NCBI RefSeq assembly: GCF_005222805.1 | Contig: NZ_STGC01000002.1 | Location: 695,836-759,835 of the forward strand | Source: Devosia sp. FKR38 | GTDB taxonomy: Bacteria; Pseudomonadota; Alphaproteobacteria; Rhizobiales; Devosiaceae | DNA length: 64,000 nt | Direction: 5' to 3' | Shown: one piece after another, positions 46,001 to 54,325 of the stretch | Position numbering within the stretch: position 1 is the stretch's first letter | How the letters are laid out: each line of letters begins with the position of its first letter | Notes under the pieces: model-generated | Databases searched by the model: none | Seen by the model: only the letters and a program-made list of their open reading frames with translations | What the model was told of the DNA's origin: nothing | Program-made: the position numbers and the translations under genes

Positions 46001-46492
46001 GCCCCAGTCGGTCTCGTCGGGGACGAGGATGAACAATTGTCCCAGCGCATGGCTCTCCCCGGCGGCGCCGGCGTCGAACAGGTCGGGGAACAGCAGGCGC
46101 GGCTTGCCCTTGTCGCCGCGCTGGTTGGCGCGGGTCAGCAGTTGGCACAGCCGGCCATAGGCCAGCCGGTCACCGGGATAGGCGACAATGTCGGGCGTGC
46201 CATCGGCAAAGCACAGTCGCACCCCCACCAGATAGCGAAAATCGGTCGGGGCGGGCGACAGGTCGCGCGCCGCCACATAGCCGCGCACCACGCCGGCAAA
46301 GCTGTTGCGATCGGCCAGGCCGAAGGCGCTCAGCCCCATATGCGCGGCCAGGGTCACCAGCTCTTCGGGATGCGAGCCGCCATGCAGAAACGAGAAATTG
46401 CTGATCGCTACCAGTTCGGCAAAGGCCGGCGCGGGCGGCAGCGGCCGGGTCGGGCTGCGCTCGGGCGGGATCAGGGCAATGGGCTGGCTCAT
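43076..46492 (-). CDS. dnaE2: Error-prone DNA polymerase DnaE2
   Basis: A 1138-residue C-family polymerase, the catalytic member of the ImuA-ImuB-DnaE2 damage-induced mutasome. It opens with a PHP domain ([18 protein letters not shown] near residue 35), has the polymerase active-site acidic cluster [40 protein letters not shown], and a C-terminal OB fold ([25 protein letters not shown]). The start [13 protein letters not shown] overlaps the imuB stop by three bases (ATGA), the typical coupling of this operon. A plus-strand open frame of 991 codons over this gene is a GC-driven shadow. Confidence 0.96.
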   Translation of the reverse strand: [1138 protein letters not shown]

Positions 46493-48183
46493 GCAAACAG
46501 CCCATGCAGATACCAGGCCGGGCTGGTGCCGGGGGCATAGAGCCCGTTGCGGAAAATCCAGAAGCGGCGGCCCTGGGCGTCCTCGATGCGATAATAGTCG
46601 CGCGTGCCGGCCTCGGCGTCGAAGCGCTGCAGCAGCACGGGGGGCGGAGCAGGCAGTGTGCCCGGCTTTTCGGGCGCGGGTTCGGGCGGGGGCGGCAGGG
46701 GCAGCAGGTCGAGCCGCTGGCCGCTGCGCCACCATTCGGCGCCCAGCCGCTCGGGCCCGGCCGCCTTGGTGATGCGATAGCTGACGCGGCGCCAGATCAT
46801 GGAGGCGGGCAGGCCATCGGGCACTTCGGCATTGATGGCTACCGGCTCGGGCACGGGAAGCAGCCGCAGCGGGCGCAGCAGCGGGGGGCCCGGCGCCTCG
46901 TCGGGCGCGGCACTGGCGGCCAGCGCCGGCACCAGGCGTGCCGCGCGTTCGGGGATATGGCTGGCCAGCAATTGCGTGCGCAGCACGGCCATGGGCCCCA
47001 GCCGGCTGCTCATGCGGTCCTGCAACTGGTCGAGGTCCGCCGTGCCGCCGTCATCGGCAAAGGCGCCCAGCTGGGTGGCGTCAAGGCTGCCCACCGAGCT
47101 CACCGCCAGGCGGATCATGTCGATGCCAAAGCCGGGGTCATATTCGCCGGCCAGCCGTTCGGCGCGGTTGTTGAACAGGGCGCTGATATGGTCTGGGTCG
47201 CGCGTCAGCCGGGCCGAATTGACCGACAGGGTCATCACCTTGTGGTCGACACGATAGAGAAACAGGTGAAAGGCCTGGCCGCCCAGGCCCTCGCCTTCCA
47301 AGCGCAGGCCGAGCTGGATGGCCAGGTCCCGCGTGGTCATCAGCACATCGTCGAGCAGGCCGATGGGGTCGGCAAAGCGGCGTTCGGCATGGCGCTCGGC
47401 CAGGGGCAGGCGCGGGTTGAGCCGCTCCTGCTGCTGGCCATAGGCCTGGTCGAGCCGGGTGAGCAGGCTCAGCCCAAAGCGGGCCTGCAGCGGCTTGCGC
47501 GGGCGCGGGCGCACGTGCCCGAGCTGTGTCAGCCCCATCTGCGTCAGTCCTGCCACCTGGCTGTCATCGAGGCGGAGCGCGGCCACCGGCAGGGTGTCGA
47601 GCACCTGGGTCAGGGCGTCGTCGGCCACCACCTGGCTGCGGCCAAAATGGCTCACCGCCCAGGCGCCGCCGATGGTTGAGGCAATGGCGCCGGCCACGGT
47701 ATAGCCCAGGGCGCGCAGCCGGCTCAGCAGCAGGCGCAGCATGGGCGCCTCGCCGCCGAACAGATGGGCCACGCCGGTGATGTCGAGCACCAGGTCGCCA
47801 AAGGCGCTGATATCGTCCAGCACCGCCACCAGCGGGCTGGCATTGGAGTGCCAGTCGGCAAAATCGGCAAAGGCGGCGGCCAGCAGCGGGCGGTCGATCT
47901 CGCGCACGACGAGACCGGGCAGCAGGGCGCGGGCATCGGCCAGGTTCTGCCCGATGCGCAGCCCGCCCTGGGCGGCGGCGGCGTCGACGGCAGCCAGGCG
48001 CAGCCCGCCCTTGATGCGTTCGTAGAGCACCAGCGGGGCGGCGGCGAGGCCCGGCTCAACCCGCTTCAGGTAATCGGTCGGCCAATTGGGCAGATAGAGG
48101 CTGAGGAAGCGGCGCGCCGGCAGCAGGCTGGGCGGCATCGGTTGCGCCGGCGATTGGGCCGGCCTGGTGTGTGACAAGTCCAT
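46489..48183 (-). CDS. imuB: Y-family-like mutasome protein ImuB
   Basis: A protein of about 564 residues resembling Y-family polymerases but lacking the catalytic acidic residues: RRFLSLYLPNWPTDYLKRVEP replaces the usual DxDxFFA start. ImuB links DnaE2 to the beta clamp and recruits ImuA. Middle-domain features such as LDTLPVAALRLDD and LGHVRPRPRKPLQARFG are visible. The start is uncertain: ATG 48183 has GGATGGAA upstream and overlaps imuA by about 128 bases, while ATG 48138 overlaps it by 83. Its stop overlaps dnaE2. Confidence 0.9.
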   Translation of the reverse strand: MDLSHTRPAQSPAQPMPPSLLPARRFLSLYLPNWPTDYLKRVEPGLAAAPLVLYERIKGGLRLAAVDAAAAQGGLRIGQNLADARALLPGLVVREIDRPLLAAAFADFADWHSNASPLVAVLDDISAFGDLVLDITGVAHLFGGEAPMLRLLLSRLRALGYTVAGAIASTIGGAWAVSHFGRSQVVADDALTQVLDTLPVAALRLDDSQVAGLTQMGLTQLGHVRPRPRKPLQARFGLSLLTRLDQAYGQQQERLNPRLPLAERHAERRFADPIGLLDDVLMTTRDLAIQLGLRLEGEGLGGQAFHLFLYRVDHKVMTLSVNSARLTRDPDHISALFNNRAERLAGEYDPGFGIDMIRLAVSSVGSLDATQLGAFADDGGTADLDQLQDRMSSRLGPMAVLRTQLLASHIPERAARLVPALAASAAPDEAPGPPLLRPLRLLPVPEPVAINAEVPDGLPASMIWRRVSYRITKAAGPERLGAEWWRSGQRLDLLPLPPPPEPAPEKPGTLPAPPPVLLQRFDAEAGTRDYYRIEDAQGRRFWIFRNGLYAPGTSPAWYLHGLFA

Positions 48184-48877
48184 CGCGGTTCCATCCCACA
48201 AGCCATTGGGTCTGCTGTTGGCGGAGAATGCCTTTCTCCAGTTGCGCCAGCCAGCGCGGGGCGCCGGGGGCCAGGGCATCAAAGCGGCGCAGCGCGCTCA
48301 GCACCGGCGTCAGCCGCCAGCGCAGATGGGCGGCGCTGGCCTCGCGCCCGGCGCCATAGCGCAGCAGCAGCATGGAGCTGCCCATGCCGGCCGTGCGCAG
48401 GCCCAGGCGCCGGCTGGCGGTGAAATCGAGCGCCTTGTGCTGGCCGGCGACATCGGCCACCACCGCCGCCACGCCGCGGCAGGCCAGGGCCTCCTCGCTG
48501 GCCCAGAGCAGGTCGGTGATGGTCTGGGTGCGCACCAGCAGCAGCGCGCGCGGGTCCAGGCCAAAGCTGCGCAGGCCCGGACCATAGGGCAGGCCGCTGT
48601 CCTGGGCCTGGCGCGCCAGCTGCAGATAGATCACGGCCGGGCGGGCGGGGGTGAGCAGGCTGCGCGCCTGGGCCAGGGCAAAGCCCAGCGCCGCGCCGGC
48701 ATGGCGCTGCTCATCGGTGAAGATCTCCTGCAGCAGGCCGGCGGCGGGCATGGGAAAGTCGCTCGTGGCGCCCGGTTGCAGCAGCGGGCGTGCCTCGGCC
48801 AGCGCCGGCTTGCGCTCGATATCGGCAATGGCGTCGCGCAGCGCGGCAAGGCGCTGCTGGCGATCAGAGGGGCCCAT
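48056..48877 (-). CDS. imuA: RecA-like mutasome protein ImuA
   Basis: A protein of about 273 residues, distantly RecA-like: LLQEIFTDEQRHAGAALGFALA, FGLDPRALLLVRTQTITDLLWASEEALACRGVAAVVAD and LLLRYGA fit ImuA of Hyphomicrobiales. ImuA inhibits or modulates RecA and is needed for ImuB-DnaE2 mutagenesis. ATG 48877 is preferred; an earlier TTG at 48901 would lie inside the LexA box. No ribosome site is obvious, so it may be leaderless or weakly translated. The 3' end overlaps imuB extensively. Confidence 0.87.
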   Translation of the reverse strand: MGPSDRQQRLAALRDAIADIERKPALAEARPLLQPGATSDFPMPAAGLLQEIFTDEQRHAGAALGFALAQARSLLTPARPAVIYLQLARQAQDSGLPYGPGLRSFGLDPRALLLVRTQTITDLLWASEEALACRGVAAVVADVAGQHKALDFTASRRLGLRTAGMGSSMLLLRYGAGREASAAHLRWRLTPVLSALRRFDALAPGAPRWLAQLEKGILRQQQTQWLVGWNRDGLVTHQAGPIAGATDAAQPAAGAPLPQPLSAQLADRLPEAG

Positions 48878-48895
48878 GGGCAACCGTGTTGGTGT

Positions 48896-48910
48896 GAACA
48901 AAACAGGAAC
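48896..48910 (-). promoter_or_regulatory. LexA box (SOS) of the imuA-imuB-dnaE2 operon
   Basis: GAAC-AAAACAG-GAAC on the plus strand, that is GTTCN7GTTC on the transcribed strand, is an exact match to the alphaproteobacterial direct-repeat LexA operator. It ends 18 bases upstream of the imuA ATG, so LexA bound here would cover the start of transcription. Confidence 0.88.
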
Positions 48911-49135
48911 ATTTAGACTCCGAATCTGCCGGGAGTCGAGTCATTTTTGCTGCCGTCGAGGCTGTTAATCGGCCCGCTTCCGGCGCTTGTGTGGCCATTG
49001 CGCATCAAAGCGCGGCAAGAGCGCGCCGCCCGGCCCACAGCCCATTGAGGAAATCGGATGGCTTGTTCACTGTCATCGGGCCTGCCTCCCAGCCGGCCCC
49101 CATTGCTGACACACGCTCCCGTCCGGAGGCTCGCC

Positions 49136-49582
49136 ATGTTCGAGGCCATCACCAGCCTGTTCACCAAATCCGAAGCGCCGCTCTCGGGCCATGAACCCAA
49201 GGTGGCCGTGGCGGCCCTTTTGGTGCACCTGGCCGCCGTCGACGGGCAGATGAGCGAGGCCGAGCGCGCCGTCATCAAGACCACGCTGATGGAGCAATAT
49301 GGGCTCGATGAATCCAGCGTCGAGCGGCTGATCAAGGAGGCCGCGGCCCGCGATGCCGAGGCGGTGGATTTTTACAATTTCACCTCGACGCTGTCAGGCA
49401 TGGAGATGGATGAGCGTATCAACATCATCCGCATGATGTGGACCGTGGTCTTCGCGGACAAGGAAAACCACGAGATGGAAGACAATATGGTCTGGCGCGT
49501 CGCCGAACTGATCGGCGTCTCCAGCCGCGACCGCACCATCCTGCGCAAACAGATCGGCAGCGCCGTTTCGGACCCGATCTGA
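49136..49582 (+). CDS. TerB family (tellurite-resistance-like) protein
   Basis: A 148-residue all-helical protein of the TerB/DjlA-N type: VAVAALLVHLAAVDGQMSEAERAVI near residues 23-47, a second acidic half-site MWTVVFADKENHEMEDNMVWRVAEL, and a closing SRDRTILRKQ helix. The paired acidic helices can bind metal. In alphaproteobacteria this is a widespread single gene with no proven tellurite role. GGAGG nine bases upstream decides ATG 49136. It lies alone between the imu promoter and the sdh operon. Confidence 0.88.
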   Translation: MFEAITSLFTKSEAPLSGHEPKVAVAALLVHLAAVDGQMSEAERAVIKTTLMEQYGLDESSVERLIKEAAARDAEAVDFYNFTSTLSGMEMDERINIIRMMWTVVFADKENHEMEDNMVWRVAELIGVSSRDRTILRKQIGSAVSDPI

Positions 49583-49626
49583 GCCGGGGTCGATTGGCTC
49601 CTTTCCGAATAGCATCACCCCCTCCT

Positions 49627-49718
49627 ACCTCCCCCATCGAGGGGGAGGTTTCTCTCCACTCATGGGGCAACATCCAGCCACAACCACAGCGCTGCACCTC
49701 CCCCTTGATGGGGGAGGT
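49627..49718. repeat. Pair of ACCTCCCCC/GGGGGAGGT palindromes
   Basis: Two hairpins with identical 9-bp arms: 49627-49649 (loop ATCGA) and 49696-49718 (loop TTGAT), 69 bases apart. They lie in the 246-base gap between convergent terB and sdhB. Elements of this shape are dispersed, often in pairs, through many Hyphomicrobiales genomes and resemble REP/BIME repeats; they may also terminate both genes. Confidence 0.85.
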
Positions 49719-49828
49719 TGGGAGGGGGTGACGGCAAGCTCCGCGTCAGCGGCGTTCACGCCCCCAAAACCAAAACAGCCCCCGGATCGCTCCAGGGGCT
49801 GCAGGTTTGTCAGCGATCGATCAGGGTT

Positions 49829-50611
49829 TCAGGCGACCTTGCGCTCGACCATCATCTTCTTGATTTCGGCGATGGCCTTGGCCGGGTTCAGGCCCTTGGG
49901 GCACACCTTGGCGCAGTTCATGATGGTGTGGCAGCGATAGAGCTTGAAGGGGTCTTCGAGGTCGTCGAGGCGCTCATTGGTGGTTTCGTCGCGGCTGTCG
50001 ATCAGCCAGCGATAAGCCTGCAAGAGGGCTGCGGGGCCGAGATATTTGTCGCCATTCCACCAATAGCTCGGGCAGGACGTCGAGCAGCAGGCGCACAGGA
50101 TGCACTCATAGAGCCCGTCGAGCTTGGCGCGCTGCGGCACGGTCTGCGTCCACTCCTTGGTGGGCGTGGGCGAAGTGGTCTTGAGCCAGGGCTCGATGGC
50201 GCGGTGCTGGGCGTAGAAGGTGCTCAGGTCCGGCACCAGATCCTTGACCACCGGCATATGCGGCAGCGGATAGATCTTGATGGGGCCGGTGGAGTCATCC
50301 ATGCCCTTGGTGCAGGCCAGGGTGTTGAGCCCGTTGATGTTCATCGAGCAGGAGCCGCAGATGCCCTCGCGGCAGGAGCGGCGCAGGGTCAGCGTGGGGT
50401 CGATGTTGTTCTTGATCCACAGCAGACCGTCCAGGATCATCGGGCCGCAATCGTCGAGATTGACGAAATAGGTGTCGATGCGCGGATTGGCCGACTGGTC
50501 GGGGTCGTAGCGATAGATGTGGTACTCGCGCAGCCGCTTGGCATTGGCCGGCTTGGGCCAGGATTTGCCTTGGGTGGGCCGGTCGGCCTTGGGGAGCATC
50601 AGTTCGACCAT
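49829..50611 (-). CDS. sdhB: Succinate dehydrogenase iron-sulfur subunit
   Basis: A 260-residue subunit carrying the three clusters: [2Fe-2S] ligands in [22 protein letters not shown], [4Fe-4S] in [15 protein letters not shown], and [3Fe-4S] in [17 protein letters not shown]. It passes electrons from SdhA to the membrane quinone site. The start [16 protein letters not shown] is chosen from family length. It is the last gene of the sdh operon but is separated from sdhA by two non-sdh genes. Confidence 0.97.
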   Translation of the reverse strand: MVELMLPKADRPTQGKSWPKPANAKRLREYHIYRYDPDQSANPRIDTYFVNLDDCGPMILDGLLWIKNNIDPTLTLRRSCREGICGSCSMNINGLNTLACTKGMDDSTGPIKIYPLPHMPVVKDLVPDLSTFYAQHRAIEPWLKTTSPTPTKEWTQTVPQRAKLDGLYECILCACCSTSCPSYWWNGDKYLGPAALLQAYRWLIDSRDETTNERLDDLEDPFKLYRCHTIMNCAKVCPKGLNPAKAIAEIKKMMVERKVA

Positions 50612-50725
50612 GGGTCGGTCATCCTTTTCTATGTGCCGCGCAACCGGCACTGAATTCGGTCTATCCGCGATGTCGTCCCGGCCGCGGCCGGGGTCCATGC
50701 TGGGGTCGGGGGCTTGCCCCCGGGC

Positions 50726-51013
50726 CTAGTAGTTGGGTTTGCAGATCTGGTTGGATTTGGCGACATAGGTGTTGTAGGCGACGAAATCGCTGTCGGCGGG
50801 CGCAGCGCCCTTCATCGACTTGATCACCACGCCCATGAAGCGCTCGTCGATCAGGGTCATGGCCGCCTCGGCCTTGCAGCCACACAGCTTTGCATCCTGG
50901 GCGATGCCCATGCAGACGCGGTAGAATTCGTCCTTTTGCGCTGCCGTGGGGGCAGCGGCAAAGGCGGGTGTGGTCAGCAGGGCCACTGCGGCCAGTGCGG
51001 CGAGGCGTTTCAT
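50726..51013 (-). CDS. Small secreted Cys-containing protein between sdhA and sdhB
   Basis: A 95-residue protein with a signal peptide (MKRLAALAAVALLTTPAFA). The mature domain has four cysteines: FYRVCMGIAQDAKLCGCKAEA (three) and NQICKPNY at the end (one), which suggests two disulfides or a metal site in the periplasm. I do not recognise the family. It overlaps the DUF3052 gene by four bases (ATGA), so it is translated with it. A role tied to the succinate dehydrogenase operon is possible but unsupported by motif. Confidence 0.7.
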   Translation of the reverse strand: MKRLAALAAVALLTTPAFAAAPTAAQKDEFYRVCMGIAQDAKLCGCKAEAAMTLIDERFMGVVIKSMKGAAPADSDFVAYNTYVAKSNQICKPNY

Positions 51014-51441
51014 CTCAGCTCCTTGCGGATCATCAGTTTGAGGCCCGACCAGGTCGCGTCCACGGCGCAGACCTTGACGTCGACCAGGCCGAGCGGCAGC
51101 ACGACCGTGCGGATGACGTCCTCGGTGATATCGGTGGCGCGTTTGGCGGCCTTCTTGGGCCAGCTCACCCAGATCATGCCATTGCGGGCGATCAGGTCCA
51201 TCAGCCGTTGCGCCAGGGTTTCAAGGGTGGCCCGGGCAGCGGTGAACAGGTGGATCACATCATAGCCGGGCGTGATGGCGTCGAGAGCGCCGGCCGGAAG
51301 CCGGGCGGTCTCGACAAAATCGCGCGCGGTCGCCAGTTCGGCCAGAGACGCGGGCAGGTCGATGAACAGCACGCGCTGTCCATCCTTGAGCCCCAGCTTG
51401 TTTGCCAGGGGCGTGCCCGAATATCCGGCCAGGTTGCGCAT
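51010..51441 (-). CDS. DUF3052-like protein between sdhA and sdhB
   Basis: A 143-residue cytoplasmic protein of the DUF3052 type: AGYSGTPLANKLGLKDGQRVLF at the start, GYDVIHLFTA, and GMIWVSWPKKAAKRATDITEDVIR, ending with VDATWSGLKLMIRKE. The fold looks like a truncated methyltransferase-like Rossmann domain, but no SAM loop is evident. Function unknown. The ATG overlaps the sdhA stop by one base (TGATG), so it is coupled to sdhA. Its position splits the usual sdhA-sdhB pair. Confidence 0.82.
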   Translation of the reverse strand: MRNLAGYSGTPLANKLGLKDGQRVLFIDLPASLAELATARDFVETARLPAGALDAITPGYDVIHLFTAARATLETLAQRLMDLIARNGMIWVSWPKKAAKRATDITEDVIRTVVLPLGLVDVKVCAVDATWSGLKLMIRKELR

Positions 51442-53252
51442 CAGTAGACGCGCGCCTTGGGCGCGATCTTCTTGAGGTCGATGCCGCCTTCGCTTTCGGG
51501 CGTCAGCGGGTCGACATGCACCGGGCGATAGCCCAGCGTGACGGCGCCGGTGTTGGTGTCGATCCAGCTCAGCGTGTGCTTGCGCCAGTTGACATCGTCA
51601 CGCGATGCGAAATCCTCGCGGGCATGGGCGCCGCGGCTTTCCTGGCGCGCTTCGGCCGAGACCACGGTGACCATGGCATTGGCCATCAGGTTCTCGAGCT
51701 CAAGGGTTTCCACCAGGTCCGAGTTCCACACCAGGCTGCGGTCGGTGACCTTGACGTCAGGCAGCTGGGCGAAGATGGTGCTCATGCGCTTGACGCCGGA
51801 CTGCAGGGTTTCCCCGGTGCGGAACACGGCGGCGTCTTCCTGCATGGTGCGCTGCATGGCGTCGCGCAGTTTGGCGGTGGGCTGGCTGCCCGAGGCGTTG
51901 CGCAGGCGGTCGAAGCGGGCGAGGATCTTGTCGTCCTGCGCCTTGTTGATCGCCGGAATCGGTGCGGCGCGGTCGATCACCTTGCCGGCGCGGATGGCGG
52001 CGGCGCGGCCAAAGACCACCAGGTCGGTCAGCGAGTTGGAGCCCAGGCGATTGGCGCCGTGCACCGAGGCGCAGGCGGCTTCGCCCACGGCCATCAGGCC
52101 GGGCACGATAGCGTCGGGGTTCTCGGGCGTCGGGTTGAGCACTTCGCCATGGTAGTTCGCGGGGATGCCGCCCATGTTGTAGTGCACCGTCGGCAGCACC
52201 GGGATGGGCTCGCGCGTCAGGTCGACGCCGGCAAAGATCTTGGCGCTCTCGGTGATGCCCGGCAGGCGCTCATGCAGCACCTTGGGGTCGAGATGGTCGA
52301 GGTGCAGGTAGATATGGTCCTTCTTGGGACCAACGCCGCGTCCTTCGCGGATTTCGAGCGTCATGCAGCGGCTGACGACGTCGCGCGATGCCAGATCCTT
52401 GGCATTGGGGGCATAGCGCTCCATGAAGCGCTCGCCTTCCGAATTGGTGAGATAGCCGCCTTCGCCACGGGCGCCTTCGGTGATCAGCACGCCGGCGCCA
52501 TAGATGCCGGTGGGGTGGAACTGCACGAATTCCATGTCCTGCAGGGGCAGGCCGGCGCGGGCGACCATGCCATTGCCGTCGCCGGTGCAGGTATGGGCCG
52601 AGGTGGCCGAGAAATAGGAGCGGCCATAGCCGCCGGTGGCCAGAACCGTGGTCTTGGCGCGGAAGCGGTGCAGCGTGCCGTCGTCGAGCTTCCAGGCGAT
52701 CACGCCCTCGCAGGCGCCATTGTCGCCCATGATCAGGTCGAGCGCGAAATACTCGATGTAGAATTCGGCATTGTTGCGCAGGCTCTGGCCATAGAGCGTG
52801 TGGAGGATCGCATGGCCGGTGCGGTCGGCGGCGGCGCAGGTGCGCTGCACCGGCGGGCCGTCACCGAATTCGGTCATGTGGCCGCCGAAGGGGCGCTGGT
52901 AGATCTTGCCCTCGGTGGTGCGGGAGAAGGGCACGCCATAGTGCTCGAGCTCATAGATGGCCGCCGGGGCCTCGCGCGCCAGATATTCCATGGCGTCGTT
53001 GTCGCCGAGCCAGTCCGAGCCCTTGACGGTGTCATACATGTGCCACTGCCAGCTGTCGGGGCCCATGTTCTGCAGGCTTGCTGCGATGCCGCCCTGGGCG
53101 GCCACAGTGTGGCTGCGGGTGGGGAACACCTTGGTGATGCAGGCGGTGCGCAGGCCCTGTTCGGCCATGCCCAGGGTGGCGCGGAGGCCCGCGCCGCCGG
53201 CGCCCACCACCACCACATCGAATTCGTGGTCGATGAGTTCGTATTGCGCCAT
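51441..53252 (-). CDS. sdhA: Succinate dehydrogenase flavoprotein subunit
   Basis: A 603-residue subunit oxidising succinate. The FAD-binding [20 protein letters not shown], the covalent-FAD His in [30 protein letters not shown], and the late [22 protein letters not shown] are intact. It forms the soluble part of complex II with SdhB. It follows sdhD after four bases and its stop overlaps the DUF3052 gene. Confidence 0.98.
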   Translation of the reverse strand: MAQYELIDHEFDVVVVGAGGAGLRATLGMAEQGLRTACITKVFPTRSHTVAAQGGIAASLQNMGPDSWQWHMYDTVKGSDWLGDNDAMEYLAREAPAAIYELEHYGVPFSRTTEGKIYQRPFGGHMTEFGDGPPVQRTCAAADRTGHAILHTLYGQSLRNNAEFYIEYFALDLIMGDNGACEGVIAWKLDDGTLHRFRAKTTVLATGGYGRSYFSATSAHTCTGDGNGMVARAGLPLQDMEFVQFHPTGIYGAGVLITEGARGEGGYLTNSEGERFMERYAPNAKDLASRDVVSRCMTLEIREGRGVGPKKDHIYLHLDHLDPKVLHERLPGITESAKIFAGVDLTREPIPVLPTVHYNMGGIPANYHGEVLNPTPENPDAIVPGLMAVGEAACASVHGANRLGSNSLTDLVVFGRAAAIRAGKVIDRAAPIPAINKAQDDKILARFDRLRNASGSQPTAKLRDAMQRTMQEDAAVFRTGETLQSGVKRMSTIFAQLPDVKVTDRSLVWNSDLVETLELENLMANAMVTVVSAEARQESRGAHAREDFASRDDVNWRKHTLSWIDTNTGAVTLGYRPVHVDPLTPESEGGIDLKKIAPKARVY

Positions 53253-53256
53253 GGAC

Positions 53257-53649
53257 TTAACCCCAGAAGACGAGCTTGAGAATGGCGGCCACGCCGGCCA
53301 CCGCGATCAGGATGCAGAATGCCGTGTTGAGCAGCATGTAGAAGCGATAGGTCGACCCGTGGAAATAGTCTTCCAGCGTGTCGCGCATGCCGTTGCGCAT
53401 ATGCACGGTGACGATGACCAGCAGCGTAGCCAGCGGCAGGCCGATCCAGCCATTGCCGATGGTGGCCACCATGTCGGTGCGGTCCTGGCCGCCCAGGCGG
53501 ATGACGATAAAGGCCAGAAAGCCGATGAAGACGATGTTGATCGCGCCGGTCACCCGCTGGGTGATGAAATGGCGCGTCGACGCTTTGGCATTGCCGAACT
53601 TGGTCTTGGGATTGGCGATCACGGCGTCGGGGGTGCGGTATGCGGTCAT
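53257..53649 (-). CDS. sdhD: Succinate dehydrogenase membrane anchor subunit
   Basis: A 130-residue protein with three transmembrane helices. [21 protein letters not shown] and [15 protein letters not shown] carry the haem/quinone-side residues of SdhD; the His in VTVHM is the likely haem b ligand. Start chosen at [10 protein letters not shown], six codons into the open frame. It starts one base after the sdhC stop. Confidence 0.93.
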   Translation of the reverse strand: MTAYRTPDAVIANPKTKFGNAKASTRHFITQRVTGAINIVFIGFLAFIVIRLGGQDRTDMVATIGNGWIGLPLATLLVIVTVHMRNGMRDTLEDYFHGSTYRFYMLLNTAFCILIAVAGVAAILKLVFWG

Positions 53650-53650
53650 A

Positions 53651-54037
53651 TCAGGCGGTCCACACAAAAACGGTCCAGACGAGGACGGTGAGCACGATCG
53701 AGCCGATCAGATTGGCCCAGGCGAGCATTTCGCGCTGCCCGGGCAGCATGCCGATGGTGAAATCCCAGATGAAATGGCGAATGCCGCCCAGCATGTGGTG
53801 CAGCAGCGCCCAGGTGTAGCCGAACAACACGAGCTGGCCGAACCAGCTGGCATAGAGGTCGTTGACGACATTGAGTGCCTGCTGGCTGCTGGCGGCAGCA
53901 CCCAGCCAGATCACCAGCAGCACCGTGCCGGCGTAAAGGGCAATGCCGGTGGCGCGGTGGGCGATCGACATGGCCATGGTGATGGTCCAGCGATAGATCT
54001 GCAGATGGGGCGAAAGGGGGCGGGATCGAACCGTCAT
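53651..54037 (-). CDS. sdhC: Succinate dehydrogenase cytochrome b556 subunit
   Basis: A 128-residue protein with three transmembrane helices. SPHLQIYRWTITMAMSIAHRATGIAL contains the conserved SPHLxIY...SIxHRxTG signature, and HHMLGGIRHFIWD the haem-ligand region. It is the first gene of sdhC-sdhD-sdhA-DUF3052-secreted protein-sdhB. MTVRSRPLSPH is the start; the upstream open frame is not conserved. Confidence 0.94.
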   Translation of the reverse strand: MTVRSRPLSPHLQIYRWTITMAMSIAHRATGIALYAGTVLLVIWLGAAASSQQALNVVNDLYASWFGQLVLFGYTWALLHHMLGGIRHFIWDFTIGMLPGQREMLAWANLIGSIVLTVLVWTVFVWTA

Positions 54038-54175
54038 GGGGCCTCGCTGGCGAGCGGTCAGAGCCGTCGCAGTTTGGAATGGTTCGAGACTTCTAGCGCC
54101 CAAAGGTTACAAAATCAAAGCAGTTAACCCCGTCGCGACTAGCACTTTTGGCGGAATGCGCACTTTGTTCGTATA

Positions 54176-54192
54176 GCGCACACGATGTGCGC
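54176..54192. promoter_or_regulatory. 7-bp inverted repeat upstream of sdhC
   Basis: GCGCACA-CGA-TGTGCGC is a perfect 7+7 inverted repeat about 140 bases upstream of the sdhC start, in the 288-base gap before the operon. TATACG follows on the minus strand. It could be an operator of the sdh operon, but no known regulator consensus is matched. Confidence 0.4.
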
Positions 54193-54325
54193 GGGGTGGA
54201 CGGTGGGAGGGGGTGGATGCGGCGAACGGCGGGGCTGTGGCGGGTGGCGCGGCCATTCGGGTCGTCGCTTTCTGCTGAAGGTCTATCCGTCGGCCCACAG
54301 GTACCCCAGAGGTCAAAGCCTGGCT

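Noticed and set aside
43565..46540. A 991-codon open frame on the plus strand opposite dnaE2
   Set aside because: Translation is rich in Gly, His, Gln and Arg in the pattern produced by reading a GC-rich gene backwards; no domain is recognisable and DnaE2 on the other strand is certain.
49136..49582. Tellurite-resistance determinant
   Set aside because: Only a lone TerB-type domain is present, with no terA, terC, terD or terE neighbours.
51402..53279. A 625-codon plus-strand frame opposite sdhA
   Set aside because: Shadow frame; sdhA on the minus strand has all catalytic motifs.
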